Source: Dendrocalamus latiflorus
Lineage: Eukaryota; Streptophyta; Magnoliopsida; Poales; Poaceae
NCBI GenBank assembly: GCA_017311315.1
Contig: CM029670.1
Location: 24,083,449 to 24,147,448 of the forward strand
DNA: 64,000 nucleotides
Reading direction: 5' to 3'
In this document: piece by piece, positions 11,167 through 22,399 of the stretch
Layout: the number at the start of each line of letters is the position of its first letter
Position numbering within the stretch: position 1 is the stretch's first letter
Made by a program: the position numbers and the translations under genes
The notes under the pieces: generated by a model
The model's database searches: none
Told to the model about the DNA's origin: nothing
The model's input: the letters and a program-made list of their open reading frames with translations, nothing else

Positions 11167-12063
11167 CTAGCCGCCGTTATGGCCACCAGAACCGCCACGG
11201 TTGTTGCGACGTCGTCGATTGTTGCCGTCGGAGTTGGAAGATGACCCGGTATAGGAACCGTAGGAGCCGTAGGAGCCAGAACCACCGTGAGAGGCACGGT
11301 AATGAGCGCCACCACCGGAAGACTGGGAGTTGCCGGCACTGTTTCCCTTCAGCCCCGACGTCCCAGAGAGGAGAGCCGTGGCGCGTGATACATCGGCATT
11401 CTTCTGAATTTCTTCAAGTAGAAGGGTGGTCCGAACGTCGATGAACAACGGGAAGGGACGCTAGGCACCAAAAACAGACCGGAGATGGGAGAACTTCTCG
11501 TTCAAACCGCGAATGTTGTTGAGCACGAGAGCCTTGTCGGTGACGGGCTGTTCGACATCGGCCAATGCATCGGCAAAAGACTTCATCTTGCGACAATAAT
11601 CAGTGACGGAGAGCTCGCCTTGGACAAAGTTCTTGAACTCGGCTTCGAGGTAAAGTGCACGACTTTCTTTGTTGTTCTGAAACAAGTCGACGATCTTCCT
11701 CCAGATGGTCGCGGCGTCGGGGCTGTCAGTCATCACCATCTCAAGGATCTCCGGTGAGACAGAATTGAGAAGCCATGATGAGACGGTGGCGTCGAGACGC
11801 AGCCATGTTGCGTCAGGCTGCGAGGGCATACCCTCGATGTGATCCGCCAATGCATACTTGCGGAGTGTGAGCCGAAAGAGAGCTCGCCACTTCGAGAAGT
11901 TGGAGGCTTGGAGATCAAGCGTGACCAGGATGAGGGATTTGATGCTTGCAACGGCGACTGCTTGCGCCCAGAGGACTGCCTTGGCTTCAGCGTCAACTCG
12001 GGCGGCATCAGCGGCGGCCTTGTCAGCAGTGGCGGCAATCTCCTCAGACGCCGGACCGGCCAT
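11167..12063 (-). pseudogene. copia gag with one in-frame stop
   Basis: Gag forms the particle that holds element RNA. From the ATG at 12063 (MAGPASEEIAATADKAAAD) it has an Ala-rich lead and then the UBN2-type gag domain, with NFSKWRALFRLTL, WLLNSVSPEI and the block up to LNNIRGLNEKFSHLRS. A single TAG at 11461-11463 interrupts it. The same frame continues with TTLLLEEIQK and a Gly/Ser/Tyr-rich then Arg-rich tail (RRRRNNRGG) ending near 11167. No CCHC knuckle is seen in this stretch; the basic tail may bind nucleic acid (inference). Confidence 0.85.
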
Positions 12064-12130
12064 GGAGGTGGCGATCGACAGGGGAAACCTGCGATCAGAT
12101 TAGGGTGTGGGCGGAAGCGGCAGGAACGTC

Positions 12131-12146
12131 CTGCTAACTGATACTA
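12131..12146 (-). other. primer binding site, degenerate initiator-Met type
   Basis: Directly inside the 5' LTR the minus strand reads TAGTATCAGTTAGCAG, resembling the common plant TGGTATCAGAGC site with two changes in the first ten bases. Position next to the LTR is the main support. Confidence 0.55.
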
Positions 12147-12377
12147 TGATAGCGTGATAGTTGAGATACAACGCAATTGATTATTGACTTGCCAGGAACC
12201 GGCTTATATCAGTTGTACACGGCATAACCGAAACCAAGATTACAGGGATCTGTTACAGCTAAAGATAGTATCCAGGCTGGCTGCTGTTGAGGTTGCCGTG
12301 TTGAGTCCGGAGATAATCCTGGGCGTCATTGCATGATCTGGCGCAGCCGGACGGCTGCAGCGGGAAGTCTTCTAACA
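12147..12377 (-). repeat. 5' LTR of rearranged copia element
   Basis: 231 bp, closely matching the other two LTRs of this element by eye. It ends at 12377 next to AAAAC of the host repeat. Confidence 0.87.
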
Positions 12378-13142
12378 AAAACTTCCACCAGGAGGTCACA
12401 TGGTAGGAGACAGGAGGCCAATTGAAAATTGCTCGCGACATTGCTTAGAAAATTCTTTGTAAAATAGGGTTTAAGTAGAGTTTTTTTGCAAAGTTGGGGC
12501 GAAAAATGCACTTTATTCCGCCATTGTAAATGCCCGGCTACCTATTATCATACTTCTGTAGCAAAACCTTAGTACATTACATCCGATTTTTCTATTGGGT
12601 TTTTTTCCCCATTAGACCTATCTTACCCTTGTCTTCCCTGGCTATACACCCCACAGTTGTATAACAAATACACATTTTTTTAATAGGCATTAGAGTTGTA
12701 TACTAATACAATATATTGTAACATCTAGCTGCACAATTGATCAGGCACATCCGCTAGTCATAAAAAAGTAATGAACATGTATTTCATCCATGACCTTTTT
12801 TAGTGTCTAAGAATTAGTTTGGCATTAAGGTTGTGTTACAATTTTCTGAGTGAGCCTAATATCGGTTGGCTAGGTGTGTGGTTGGCTAGGTGTATGGGTT
12901 GCGCCCTCGCCCGCCAGCCACCAGCGTTTGAGCCTTGGCTTGGCATTGGTGCTCATCCTTTCTTATGTAAGAGCTCCATGTCAAAATTCAAAACAATTAT
13001 TTTGCATTTTTAATGATTCCACACGCAGAGAGATATACACACATACTAAAAATGGGGCACCATGATTTCAAATGCATGAATTTAACCCAAATGAGGATTT
13101 GTTTTTTGAAAATAACAGTTTTAGGGTATATACCCATCTATA
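12378..13142. repeat. host repeat, right part of segment duplicated at 28853-30115
   Basis: Continues the host segment cut by the copia element. It matches 28853-30115 apart from the hAT insertion there and an extra AT-rich block. The empty hAT site is ATCTTACC at 12620-12627. Similarity ends at about 13142 after GGGTATATACCCA. No coding potential is recognisable; the ORFs at 12819-13065 are short and not supported. Confidence 0.83.
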
Positions 13143-14584
13143 ATAATTAGTGGCGGACCCAGGATTTTACCAAAGGGTATGCCGCACCAAAATTTTCATA
13201 TGCAATTCGGTAAAACCATTTGCCAATTCGGTAGGTAATTGTAAAGTTTGCACCGTAATTCGGTATACATGCAATAAATAATATGATAAGTCTTAAATTT
13301 AAGGATTAAGTTGGAAACTTACACAAATTACAATATAAATATTTCAAACACCATACTAATAGTCTGAAATATACATAAAATCTTGTACTTGATACATAAT
13401 CCAAATTTGGAAATGAGAATCTTGTACTTGATATACTTTATTTATGCAACCCAACTCCAGATGCAAAAACATTTGAATTGTAGGCCCCCTACACATAAGA
13501 ATCCACATTCCAACAAACAAAATAATACATCCACAGCGTAAGAGGCAGCAAACTATATACTATGTGCATTGATATGATCATATCTGGCTACAAATCATTT
13601 TTCACAGTTCAGAAATTTTCCCAAACAAAAGCATGTTCTTGTAAGTATACATACGACTATACAAGTGAAGGATACCAAGCAGACTAAAAGATTTGAAACG
13701 TCAGTAAAACAGTGCTTAAGACGACAGATAAAGAGTGCTTGATATGTTTAGAGTTTTCCTTCTTTCTCTTACACTGATCGTTGAATTGATCCTCAGCTCT
13801 GCTAGCATGACTAACATATTTATCCATGACTCTACTAGCACCATTGAAGGGAAACTTCCCCGTTCTTGTCCCTCTGAAACACCAAATCCTCATCCCCATC
13901 ATTTACATGGGAATAATCCCTAAGCACACGAACATGCTGTACTCAATTTGAGGCATTCTTTTCGGATTTATAAAAACAATCTAACATGCTATGTAGATTA
14001 TATAGTCGACAGCCCATCATTAGATTGCTCTCAATTATACTATGCCCACTGCTATCTACCAATTTGAAGTGATGGGCATCTACATTGATACAGGTTGTCA
14101 GGCATGGCAAGCTAGAATGTCTAATAAAACGGATAAATATTAGCAGATAGATTTAGTTCATCATTGAAAAATATTCCAATTTGTTACTACTAAAGATCTA
14201 CCTACGCCGCATAATTACTGGCTCTTGCAGCGGTTCTTTAATTACTTCATTGCGATGGAAGGAAGAAATGAGCAGGGAAAAAGAGGTAAAGAATCCAGAG
14301 AGAAATGGACCTTCAGGAGCTCAAAGAGACCGTCATCGACGACGACGAAGCCTCCGCCGGCCTTCGGGGCGGAGCGGGTGGTGCCGGCCCAGGCCCTGCC
14401 CCGACGCCTGATGGGAGGCGGCGGCGTTAGCTTCTGGGTGCGGAGGGGGAAGAGGAAGAGGCGAGTAGCAGACGGGGCCATCTTGTACAAACAACTAGCC
14501 GCCGGAGAGCGCCGGCTGCGGTGGCAGCGGACTTGCAGACGTGAGGCAGAGCCGCAGAGACGGCCGGCACGCAGGCAGCGAATT
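13143..14584. other. unassigned region with a possible exon on the minus strand
   Basis: Mostly AT-rich with no gene I recognise. One stretch stands out. On the minus strand from the ATG at 14481 down to about 14300 there is a frame with an Arg/Ser/Pro-rich lead (MAPSATRLFLFPLRTQKL) that looks like a plastid transit peptide, followed by GGGFVVVDDGLFELLK. The GC-rich composition fits a grass first exon. A downstream acceptor-like GTGTTTCAG on the minus strand near 13861 could open a second exon, but I cannot show a good donor. It may be a captured gene fragment. Confidence 0.25.
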
Positions 14585-14945
14585 TTGGACGCTATTGGAC
14601 CCATGGACACCCAAAATTCCATTTTTGGCCTCCAAATGAAAAAAATTCCAGATTTGGACCCCTCCTCACCGCGCGTTTAACGCCAGCGTGACACGTGTCC
14701 GGTCGTGCGGTCTGGTACCGCACGACCGCACTGTTCACCGGGTCGTGCGGTACCAGACCGCACGACCCCGCTGCCATTTGCGCCGGTCTAAGAAGTACGC
14801 AAGGCGCGCTATGGAAACCCAATTTTGAGAGTTCCAAGAAGTAGCGGCGTAGCGCGCCACAGGCTGGCTCCAGCGAGGGCGCGCACGCGGACTACGAGGT
14901 ACACCAGAGGCTACCCCCACTTTGGAAGGTAGGGGGACGGAGCGT
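14585..14945. repeat. GC-rich palindromic block beside the minisatellite
   Basis: Contains two 27-bp near-palindromes, 14701-14727 and 14741-14767, each with arms GGTCGTGCGG / CCGCACGACC. They are exact reverse complements of one another, so they can also pair across the 13-bp gap. At about 14890-14940 one copy resembles the 67-bp unit repeated at 20365-21055 (GGGGGACGGAGCG). Confidence 0.7.
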
Positions 14946-15700
14946 GCCTCCGCACGCGCCAGTCTACGGACTTTACAACACGTCGTAGTGCGGAGGTCCG
15001 CCTCCGCACGCGCCAGTCTACGGACTTTAAACAGGTCGTAGTGCGAAGGTCCGCCTCTGCACGCGCCAGTCTACGGACTTTAAACACGTCGTAGTGCAGA
15101 GGCCCGCCTCCGCAGGCGCCAGTCTACGGACTTTAAACAGGTCGTAGTGCGAAGGTCCGCCTCCGCACGCGCCAGTCTACGGACTTTAAACAGGTCGTAG
15201 TGCGAAGGTCCGCCTCCGCACGCGCCAGTCTACGAACTTTAAACACGTCGTAGTGCGGAGGTCCGCCCCCGCACGCGCCATTCTACGGACTTTAAACAGG
15301 TCGTAGTGCGAAGGTCCGCCTCCACACGTGCCAGTCTATGGACTTTAAACACGTCGTAGTGCGGAGGTCCGCCTCCGCACGCGCCAGTCTACGGACTTTA
15401 AACACGTCGTAGTGCGGAGGTCCGCCCCCGCACGCGCCAGTCTACGAACTTTAAACATGTCGTAGTGAGAAGGTCTGCCTCCGCACGCGCCAGTCTACGG
15501 ACTTTAAACACGTCGTAGTGCGGAGGTTCGCCTCCGCACGCGCCAGTCTACGGACTTTAAACAGGTCGTAGTGCGAAGGTCCGCCTCCGCACGCGCAAGT
15601 CTACGGACTTTAAACACGTCGTAGTGCGGAGGTCCGCCTCCGCATGCGCCAGTCTACGGACTTTAAACATGTCGTAGCGCCAACGGCTGCCTCCGCACGC
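14946..15700. repeat. 53-bp tandem array, about 14 units
   Basis: Regular 53-bp period, measured from the recurring CTACGGACTTT at 14964, 15018, 15071, 15124 and onward. The first spacing is 54 because of an extra base. Each unit also has GTCGTAGTGCG and a GCGGAGG/CCTCCGC inverted pair, which could fold. Units differ by a few substitutions. The short ORFs crossing it are by-products. Confidence 0.92.
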
Positions 15701-16217
15701 GCTAACCCTACGAAGTAATCAACATGCAAGCCCCGCGAGCGCACTGTCCGCGGCCACCCGTTCGATGGGCAGGAAACAATGCTCGCACGACTACACCAAC
15801 AGCGCACTTTGAACGTGGGGATCTCGTCCCCGCACAACATGACCGCCCGAAGCACAACATGCAGCGCATATCCTAATCGCCAGGAGGTCTATATATCAAA
15901 AAAATCTTACAAGTACAGAGGCCCGCCAACATCTCTGCCGCTCTAAGCAGCTATTCGGCAGGCTCGTCCTTAGCACGCGCTAAGGCCGGGGCTTCGCCAG
16001 AAGAAGATCGACCCGCACAAAACTTCAGCGACTCCTCGGCCCTTCGCCAGCGTCGAAGGCGCCGCCGGGTCGCAAGGTCGGATGCAAGTAGTCGGCCCCA
16101 GCAAGGAAGCTACCCGGGACACAGGTGAAAGTCAGAATTTGTAAAGCAAGCGTGTACTTCATTCACAAGAAAAGCGGGGGACATTGCAACACACGCCTAC
16201 ACCTGGCCACTTCAGCG
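15701..16217. other. downstream flank of the minus-strand gene
   Basis: GC-rich sequence between the 53-bp array and the stop codon of the gene at 16218. It includes the AT-rich stretch GAAAGTCAGAATTTGTAAAG near 16127 that may be 3' untranslated DNA. No other gene is seen. Confidence 0.4.
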
Positions 16218-19200
16218 TCACACCTGCAAGTTTTCTGCGCCTTCGGAGGCCTCAGCGCAAACCTCATCGCGCCGCGGGACCTCATCCAGAAATTGGCTGA
16301 GACTCCCCTCCCCGTAAAGTGACTTCCGAAGCTCGACCCACGCAGCGGCCTCCCCGACGTAATCCCAGACCCGCTCATGGAAGTACTTGACGGCGCAACG
16401 AACAGCGCGGACAGCACCGGACATTGCCCCGGCCCCGCTGGGCATCTCCAGCTGGGGGTCCTCAAGCCCGGCGACGTGCGTGCAGCCGCGGTGCCGTAGG
16501 AGCGCGCACACCATGCACGACGCTGCGTAAGCGCAGTGGTTGCCGAAGGTCGTCGCGGCGCCGCGCGCAATGTTGACGGCATCTCCGATCCAGCGAAGGG
16601 TCCGAGACAGCTCCTCCGGGCCAAAGGTGCAGTCCGGCACTTTAGCCACAAGCCCTTGGAGATGGCTCTCCAGCGCTTGCATGGCATCCCATGCAATTAC
16701 CGAAGCCTCGCCCAGCGCCCGGTCACGCTCCGCTAGAGTTAAGGCAAGCTTGCCTTTTTCCTTCTCCAGCGAGGCGACCTGTTGCAGAAGGCCGTCCCGG
16801 TCCGCCGCAAACCCCCACTGCGCCGCCTCCACGGCCGACTCCTGCGCCGACACGGCAAGTCCCTCGGCGTGCGCCTTCACCTCAGCACACTCCGCTTCCA
16901 GCTGGCGGATGCAGGCATCCTGGGCAGAGCGGGCCCCGAGGCTTCGCGTAGCTCCTCCTCGGCGAACCGCAGCCTATCCTCAAGCGCCCTTTGGGCACGA
17001 GCATAGGCCGCTTGCAAGGCCTGCCCCAGCACAAGTGTCTGCAGAATAGAAAGGCTTAGCAAGCTCAGCATGGCCAGGCATTGTCATATAAAGTGCTTAC
17101 CCTCACCCCCGACACCTCTAAGGCGTCCCCGAGACGCCCCACCCCATAGGTCTGAAGTGCTTGCTGGCCGACGCTAGCAGCTGCGTCATCCACGATCCCG
17201 CGCCACGCCCTCAGCGTCTCCGGCGGAGGCACGAAGTCCGCTGGGCTCGCGCGCACGGTAATCGCCCCGCCGGCACGAGGACCCCCACGTTCCGCCAAGG
17301 GCTCCTCCTCCGGAATAAGCGACGCTGCAGGCAGGGATGCAGGTGAGCACCGCAAGGCACAACGAAGAATACACCAGGGCAAACTAAGTCACCTTACCTT
17401 CAGTAGCGGAAGGAGGGCTTCGGGGGCCCGCCCCCTAGCCCCAGGCGGGGTAACGGTGGCGCAAGTCCCCGCGGAGGGCGTGGCCCCGCAAGGAACAGAA
17501 GCCTCCACGTTCGGGGTCGGCATTGACCGTTCCTGCACGGTGGACGGCGTGGCCTGAGGGGCGGAGGGGGCACGCGCGGCAGGGGCATCGGCATATGCAT
17601 CGGAGTCCCACAAGCTCCCGATGCCCGTCGCCACGGTGAATCCCCTCGACGTCCGGTGGAGCTCCGGCCGCAGACACGGCCGCTTAGCCGGAGCAAGTGG
17701 CGATGATACCGCCCCAGTAGCCGCTGCCGGAGAGGCCCCCACGACCACAACACCCGTGGGTGAAGACCCCACCGTGGCAGCCTTTGCGGAGGGCACCTCG
17801 GTTTCGGCCGCGGCTGTCGGCGAAGACCCAACTCCATGCGCCCCCGCGGAGGGCGTTTCCGGCATCATAGCGGCCACGGCCGAAGGCTCCACCTTAGCAC
17901 CGCCGGTCAGCATGGATCCTATCCCGACGACCGCCACAGGTGACTAGACTTCCCCTCTCCGGCTGCTCGCGACGAGCCCGCCGCCCAGGGCACCCCCCGA
18001 AGACCCTTCGCCCCCGGCGTCCGCGCCATCCAAGCCCGAGTCGGCGTACCTCGCCAAATCTGACTTCGCGTTTGCCGCGCCATCAGGAGCACTAGTGGCA
18101 GCAGTGGCAGCTGCTATATCAAGCACGACAGACGCTCCGCCTCGGGCCCTCTTGCGAGACGGCGCCTTCGCTCTCGTTGCGCCGTCATCTTGGTGTTGCG
18201 AGGGCGGATCAGCACGGTCCGGCACGGAAAGGCCCAAGGCCTCGCACACGCGGTTTATCCGCCCCAGCCCCATCGCAGCAGTAGCAGACGCGCGCTGCTC
18301 ATGCTCCTTGCCTGTATACGGCTCGAGAAATACGCGCACGGCCCTCTCCGCATCGTCCAAGCGAATCTCTACAGCAAAGCAGGAGATAAGATTAACATGT
18401 AACGCACTCCGCGTGAACAAAGGAGGGCTACGGTCGAGGCCTACGAGGGTCAGAGGGTGCCGGCAGTGAGCAGACCCATGGCAGAACATTGTCGTCTCGA
18501 CGCTTCTCGGTGGCGAGGCGCCAGTCACGGGAGAGCGGCGCCACGCCGTACATCGCGTACTCTTCGGCGAGGTCGCACATGTTAAAGCGGGCGGCCACGC
18601 CTGAGAGCCGTCGGGCCCTCCGCCTGTCCTCGTCGTCGAGCGTCCGGCCGGGCGAGGTCTTGAACGCGATCGGCCGGCCCGTACATTCGAGGCCGCTCCC
18701 GCTCGCCACGCGGTGGTAGAACCACCGTTTCATCCAGTGAGACTCCCACTTTCCGCGAGTGGAGTTCGCAGGGAAGAGCTTGCTGCAAGATGACCGAAGA
18801 ATAAAGGTGACGCTGCCGAAGTTCGACAGCGTCCCGTCCTTCCGCTCCTTGGACTGGCACCGTGCCTCGTGCAGGTAGGCAAATAACGAAGCACTGGGCC
18901 AGCACGCTCCCGAGCGCAAGGCCCAACTGTACACGGGAGTCAGTTGCGCCAGCTCCAGCCCGAAGGTCCGCAACACGTCGCCCACGATCGCCGCCGCCGG
19001 GATGCGGAGCCCCGCTTCAAAAAAGGCGACGAACACAAGCGCCTCCGACTCCTCGGGGCGCGGTTCCTTCTCATCGGCGACGGGCAATCGTACCGCCTGG
19101 CGCTCGGACAACTTCCCCGCGTGCAGCAGCACTTGGATTGTCTTCTCGGTCACGAGCGAGGGGCCCAACTCGCCGGAAAACGAGCCTCCCTTCTCCGCCG

Positions 19201-19327
19201 CCAGCCACCACTTGTTCGCCGCCGCCAGGTCGCGTTCGCCGGGCGAGTATTTCACCTCTAGCGGTGAAGACCGTCGGCGAATGCCGCAAGCACCAACCGC
19301 CTGGCCACGCTTGTCACCGGATGCCAT
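16218..19327 (-). pseudogene. four-exon gene with PF04195-like 'putative gypsy type transposon' domain, lightly broken
   Basis: Predicted exons on the minus strand: 19327-18445, 18368-17398, 17324-17101 and 17038-16218. Introns are GT-AG and short (76, 73 and 62 bp). Intron 1 joins in frame at a CAG codon. Exon 1 has the pattern typical of the PF04195 family: an N-terminal helix block (VTEKTIQVLLHAGKLSERQA), VFVAFFEAGLRIP, LRTFGLELAQLTP, and WMKRWFYHRV. Exon 2 is Ala/Pro-rich with a basic patch (RKRARGG). Exon 4 is a coiled coil (about 16650-17038) plus a conserved-looking end. Lesions: TAG at 17944-17946, a frame slip near the end of exon 2 and another near 16925. Such proteins are transposon-linked in grasses; their function is unknown to me. 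Confidence 0.65.
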
Positions 19328-20364
19328 CACTTCTCACAGAAGGAAGAATATAGCGGTGAGAATACCACGGGAGTGTAGAAGGCGACGCAAGCGAGAAAGG
19401 GGCGTCGAACTGCGGGGGCGCGGTTATGGGGGCTATTTCAAGCCACCTCACCCCGAAGGTGGCAGCCGAAGCGTCGTGACGGTCCGCATACCGGACGCGA
19501 CCGCAGTCGTACAGAGGCCTGTCCCGCACGATTCCCCATAACCAAGGACGAAGCGTCGTGACGGTACGCGCCAGACGCGGACACAGCAGTGAGGACCGTC
19601 AGTGCACGACGCTCAAGGGGCCTCCCGCCGCGTGGCAACCCCCGTGCAAGATAACTGGGGCACATGACCCGGCGTGCGTCTTTAAGACGGAGCCTCCGCC
19701 CCAGCAGGAATACCCCCGGTCTTTGGCCCGACCTTCGCACGCAGTAGGGTAGCTCCTGGTGCTCGGGCCAGGATCGCACCCGGAAGATGCCACGCAAAGG
19801 CCAGATAGCAGGTCACAGCCTTGGCCGAGGGGTCGAAGCCCGTGGCAGGAATACGTTCCGCCGCGTGCCCTGCCCACGGGAAGGCAGACTGCATGACGTG
19901 ACAGCCTGCCCCCCGACAAGCCAGGCGTCGGCACGATTCCAGCCGCCATTAAAAGCGCACTACCAGACCATGGGATCGTAACAGCTTCCAAGCATAGCAG
20001 GACTGCCGGCAGTGACGGGGCGGCGGAATATGGCTACACGCCGCATGACGCGCCACTCCTCGCCCGCCTCGTATTCCCCTTCCCTAGGGAAGAGGCAGCA
20101 GCCGCGATCATGCAACCGCTCACATCCCACCGCGCACCAGTTACAAGCCGCCACGTGCCCCACACGCGCCAGGGCTAGTCGCACGGTATGACAACCTAGC
20201 CCTGGCAAGCCAGGGGCCGGCGCGATTCCAGGAACCATTACAGCGCATTCCCGGATCGTGAGGTTGCAATTACCGCAGGCGCAGTGGTGTCCGCTGTGCG
20301 AAGTTTCAATTCAGACTACACCGTTGAGCCTCTACCGCGACAGGCTCCAGCCCCTCGATGATCG
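19328..20364. other. GC-rich upstream region of the minus-strand gene
   Basis: No supported gene. It holds imperfect direct repeats. The motif CGAAGCGTCGTGACGGT occurs near 19467 and 19550. Blocks around 19915-19980 and 20205-20270 share AAGCCAGG..CGGC.CGATTCCAG and GGATCGT, about 290 bp apart. It would contain the promoter or LTR of the gene at 16218-19327; no clear TATA box was found. Confidence 0.5.
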
Positions 20365-21055
20365 CGTGTGCCTACTTTGACTAGGCGTCAGCTCCGCTGC
20401 CACCCATTCGGAGGGTAGGGGACGGAGCGCGCGCGCGCCTACTTTGACTAGGCGCCAGCTCCGCTGCCACCCGTTCGAAGGGTAGGGGACGGAGCGCTCG
20501 CGCATCTACTTCGACTAGGCGCCAGCTCCGCTACCACACGTTCGAAGGGTAGGGGACGGAGCGCTCGCGCGCCTACTTCAACTAGCCACCAGCTCCGCTG
20601 CCACCCGTTCGGAGGGTAGGGGACGGAGCACGCACGCGCCTACTTTGACTAGGCGCCAGCTCCACTGCCACCCGTTCGAAGGGTAGGGGACGGAGCGCTC
20701 GGGCGTCTACTTCGGCTAGGCGCCAGCTCCGCTGCCACCCGTTCGAAGGGTAGGGGACGGAGCGCTCACGCGTCTACTTTGGCTACGCGCCAGCTCCGCT
20801 ACCAGCCGTTTGAAGGGTAGGGGACGGAGCACTCGCGCGTCTACTTCGACGAGGCACCAGCTCCGCTGCCACCTGTTCGAAGGGTAGGGGATGGAGCGCG
20901 CGGGCCTACTCCGACCAGGCGCCAGCTCCGCTGCCACCCGTTCGAAGGGTAGGGGACGGAGCGCGCTCGCGCCTACTCCGACTAGGCGCCAGCTCCGCTG
21001 CCACCCGTTCGAAGGATAGGGGACGGAGCGCTCGCGCGTCTACCTCAGCTGCCAA
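20365..21055. repeat. 67-bp tandem array, about 10 units
   Basis: Period 67 bp, read from CAGCTCCGCT recurring at 20389, 20456, 20523, 20590 and onward. Each unit carries CCACCCGTTCGAAGGGTAGGGG, itself a partial inverted repeat around TTCGAA, and GACGGAGCG. Units vary mainly in the CGCTCGCGC segment. A single related unit lies left of the 53-bp array at about 14890-14940. Confidence 0.92.
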
Positions 21056-21248
21056 TCCGGGCATCGGCTTCGGCTACGGCCTCAGACCCCGGGACCCGCT
21101 ACACACCAAGGCTCCGCAAATTCGGAGAAGTTCACAGGCCGCAGGGACGGAGGGGGCCAAAGGACTCGGTAACATGGCTTCGGCCCTGTGAAGCCCTTCA
21201 CCTTGAGAGGCTCCTGTTGTAGGGGTGGCCCCCACCTAAACCCAGCAG
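21056..21248. other. GC-rich flank, no gene seen
   Basis: Non-repetitive GC-rich sequence after the 67-bp array, likely part of the same element. Composition drops sharply to AT-rich at about 21249, which I take as the element's right edge. Confidence 0.4.
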
Positions 21249-21550
21249 GCCTGTTAGAAGATTATAGGCCCAAAATGGGACATGTGTAATGACTTAAATA
21301 CCCCTAACAGGGAGGTATCGATGTAAGGGCACAATTGTAAAAGCACAGCCCATATGAATATATATACAAGGGAAGGCTAGAGAGAGGGGATCACTCTCTC
21401 CCAACTCTCCACTACCACATCTCTCTCTGTTTGGTCTGTAACCACAACAACAGACAATGCTATTAGGTTGTTTTCTTCTCTGTCAGTTGTATATACTTGT
21501 ATGTCACATGAGTACATATACTGAAAATTAATTCCCCCGTTCCAGACTAA
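21249..21550 (+). repeat. possible copia LTR remnant
   Basis: Begins TGTTAGAAGATTATAGG, a start typical of small copia LTRs, and has a TATA-like ATATATATACA near 21357 followed by a CT-rich leader. The 3' end and target duplication could not be fixed, and there is no partner LTR in the window. Confidence 0.35.
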
Positions 21551-21640
21551 ATTTATAAGAATTAAGTTGGCAAAAATACAACTAAAAGTTTATAGACGAA
21601 AATTCTACTAACACTATTTTCATATAGGGTATTGATAAAC

Positions 21641-21833
21641 ATCATCCGGATGTTTTCTTTCTAACTATTATCCAGATTTGTGACCGTTGGATTAGAGATC
21701 CAACGGTCATGAATTCTCCCCGCCCCCCCCCCCCCAAAAACAATCTCCCCCCTCCAAAAATAAGAGGCCGTTGGATCTCTAATCCAATGATCCGAAATTT
21801 GGATGATTTTTAGGAATAAAACATCCGGGTGAT
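21641..21833. mobile_element. fold-back MITE, about 193 bp
   Basis: The ends are inverted copies: ATCATCCGGATGTTTT on the left against the complement of AAAACATCCGGGTGAT on the right. A second inverted pair inside is the exact 20-bp sequence GTTGGATTAGAGATCCAACG against CCGTTGGATCTCTAATCC. The loop has a C-homopolymer (about 21722-21735). No clear target duplication, so the superfamily is not assigned. Confidence 0.65.
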
Positions 21834-21919
21834 ACATATACTCTTTCATATAACAACTCTAGAAAATTTCGATCGTGTACACAACTAGTGGCGATGAGGG
21901 AAATATTAACCACATTGTG

Positions 21920-22042
21920 CGAGCATGTGTATGCATGTATGTATGTGTGTATATATGTGTTTGTATGTGTACGTGTATATACATATATATATGTCTATAT
22001 ACGTATCTACATACATATATGTATATGTACAGAGTGCTGCTA
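21920..22042. repeat. TG/TA-rich microsatellite
   Basis: Runs of GTATGTATGTGTGTATATATG type, continuing as TA/CA-rich steps to about 22042. The ORFs here are Tyr/Val/Cys-rich by-products. A pyrimidine-rich stretch without a gene follows to about 22300. Confidence 0.75.
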
Positions 22043-22399
22043 TTCTGTGCACGTGTGTTGCAACAGCTCCACATGGCTCGGCCTCCTCTCTCACCACTTC
22101 TTCCCCTTCTCCTCCTTCTTGGTCAGATTTGACGGGTCTGACATCGGCTCGGCCCCTTCTGTCCTTGTTCTTCTTTTTCTTCTCTCTCCCGAACAGTCTC
22201 CACCCTTTCCTTTCTTCTTCTTCTCTCTCCCGACCGCTCTCCGCCCCTTCCCCCCTCCCCCCCTGCGCTCTCCCTATCTCCCTTGGCCTCGGTTGCCCTA
22301 GATTGCAGTGCGCAACTGGGCAAAGGGGATAGGTAATCGGTGCTTACAATGGCGCCCCATAAGGGCACATACTACTACAAAACAAGCTATACTGTTTTT

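Larger units (their letters stand above)
9295..12377 (-). mobile_element. rearranged small-LTR Ty1/copia element with three LTRs
   Basis: Outer LTRs of 231 bp lie at 9295-9525 and 12147-12377, both reading on the minus strand (TGTTAGAAG ... CGCTATCA). Between them gag and the protease/GAG-pre-integrase region read on the minus strand. A third 231-bp LTR (9963-10193) and the end of RNase H read on the plus strand. Flanks are GAAAC (9290-9294) and AAAAC (12378-12382), a 4/5 match. The paralogous host copy has the empty site AAAAC at 28853-28857. Most of integrase and RT is missing, so it could only have moved with help. Confidence 0.88.

Noticed and set aside
13684..13923. ORFs on both strands near 13.7-13.9 kb
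   Set aside because: Short, overlapping and AT-rich; only mentioned as a possible second exon because of an acceptor-like site.
19331..20240. Several ORFs of 60-180 residues
   Set aside because: Overlapping in both strands of GC-rich repeats, no recognisable domain and no consistent splice structure.
21875..22332. ORFs of 85-137 residues starting in a Tyr/Cys/Val-rich stretch
   Set aside because: They translate a TG/TA microsatellite followed by a pyrimidine tract.
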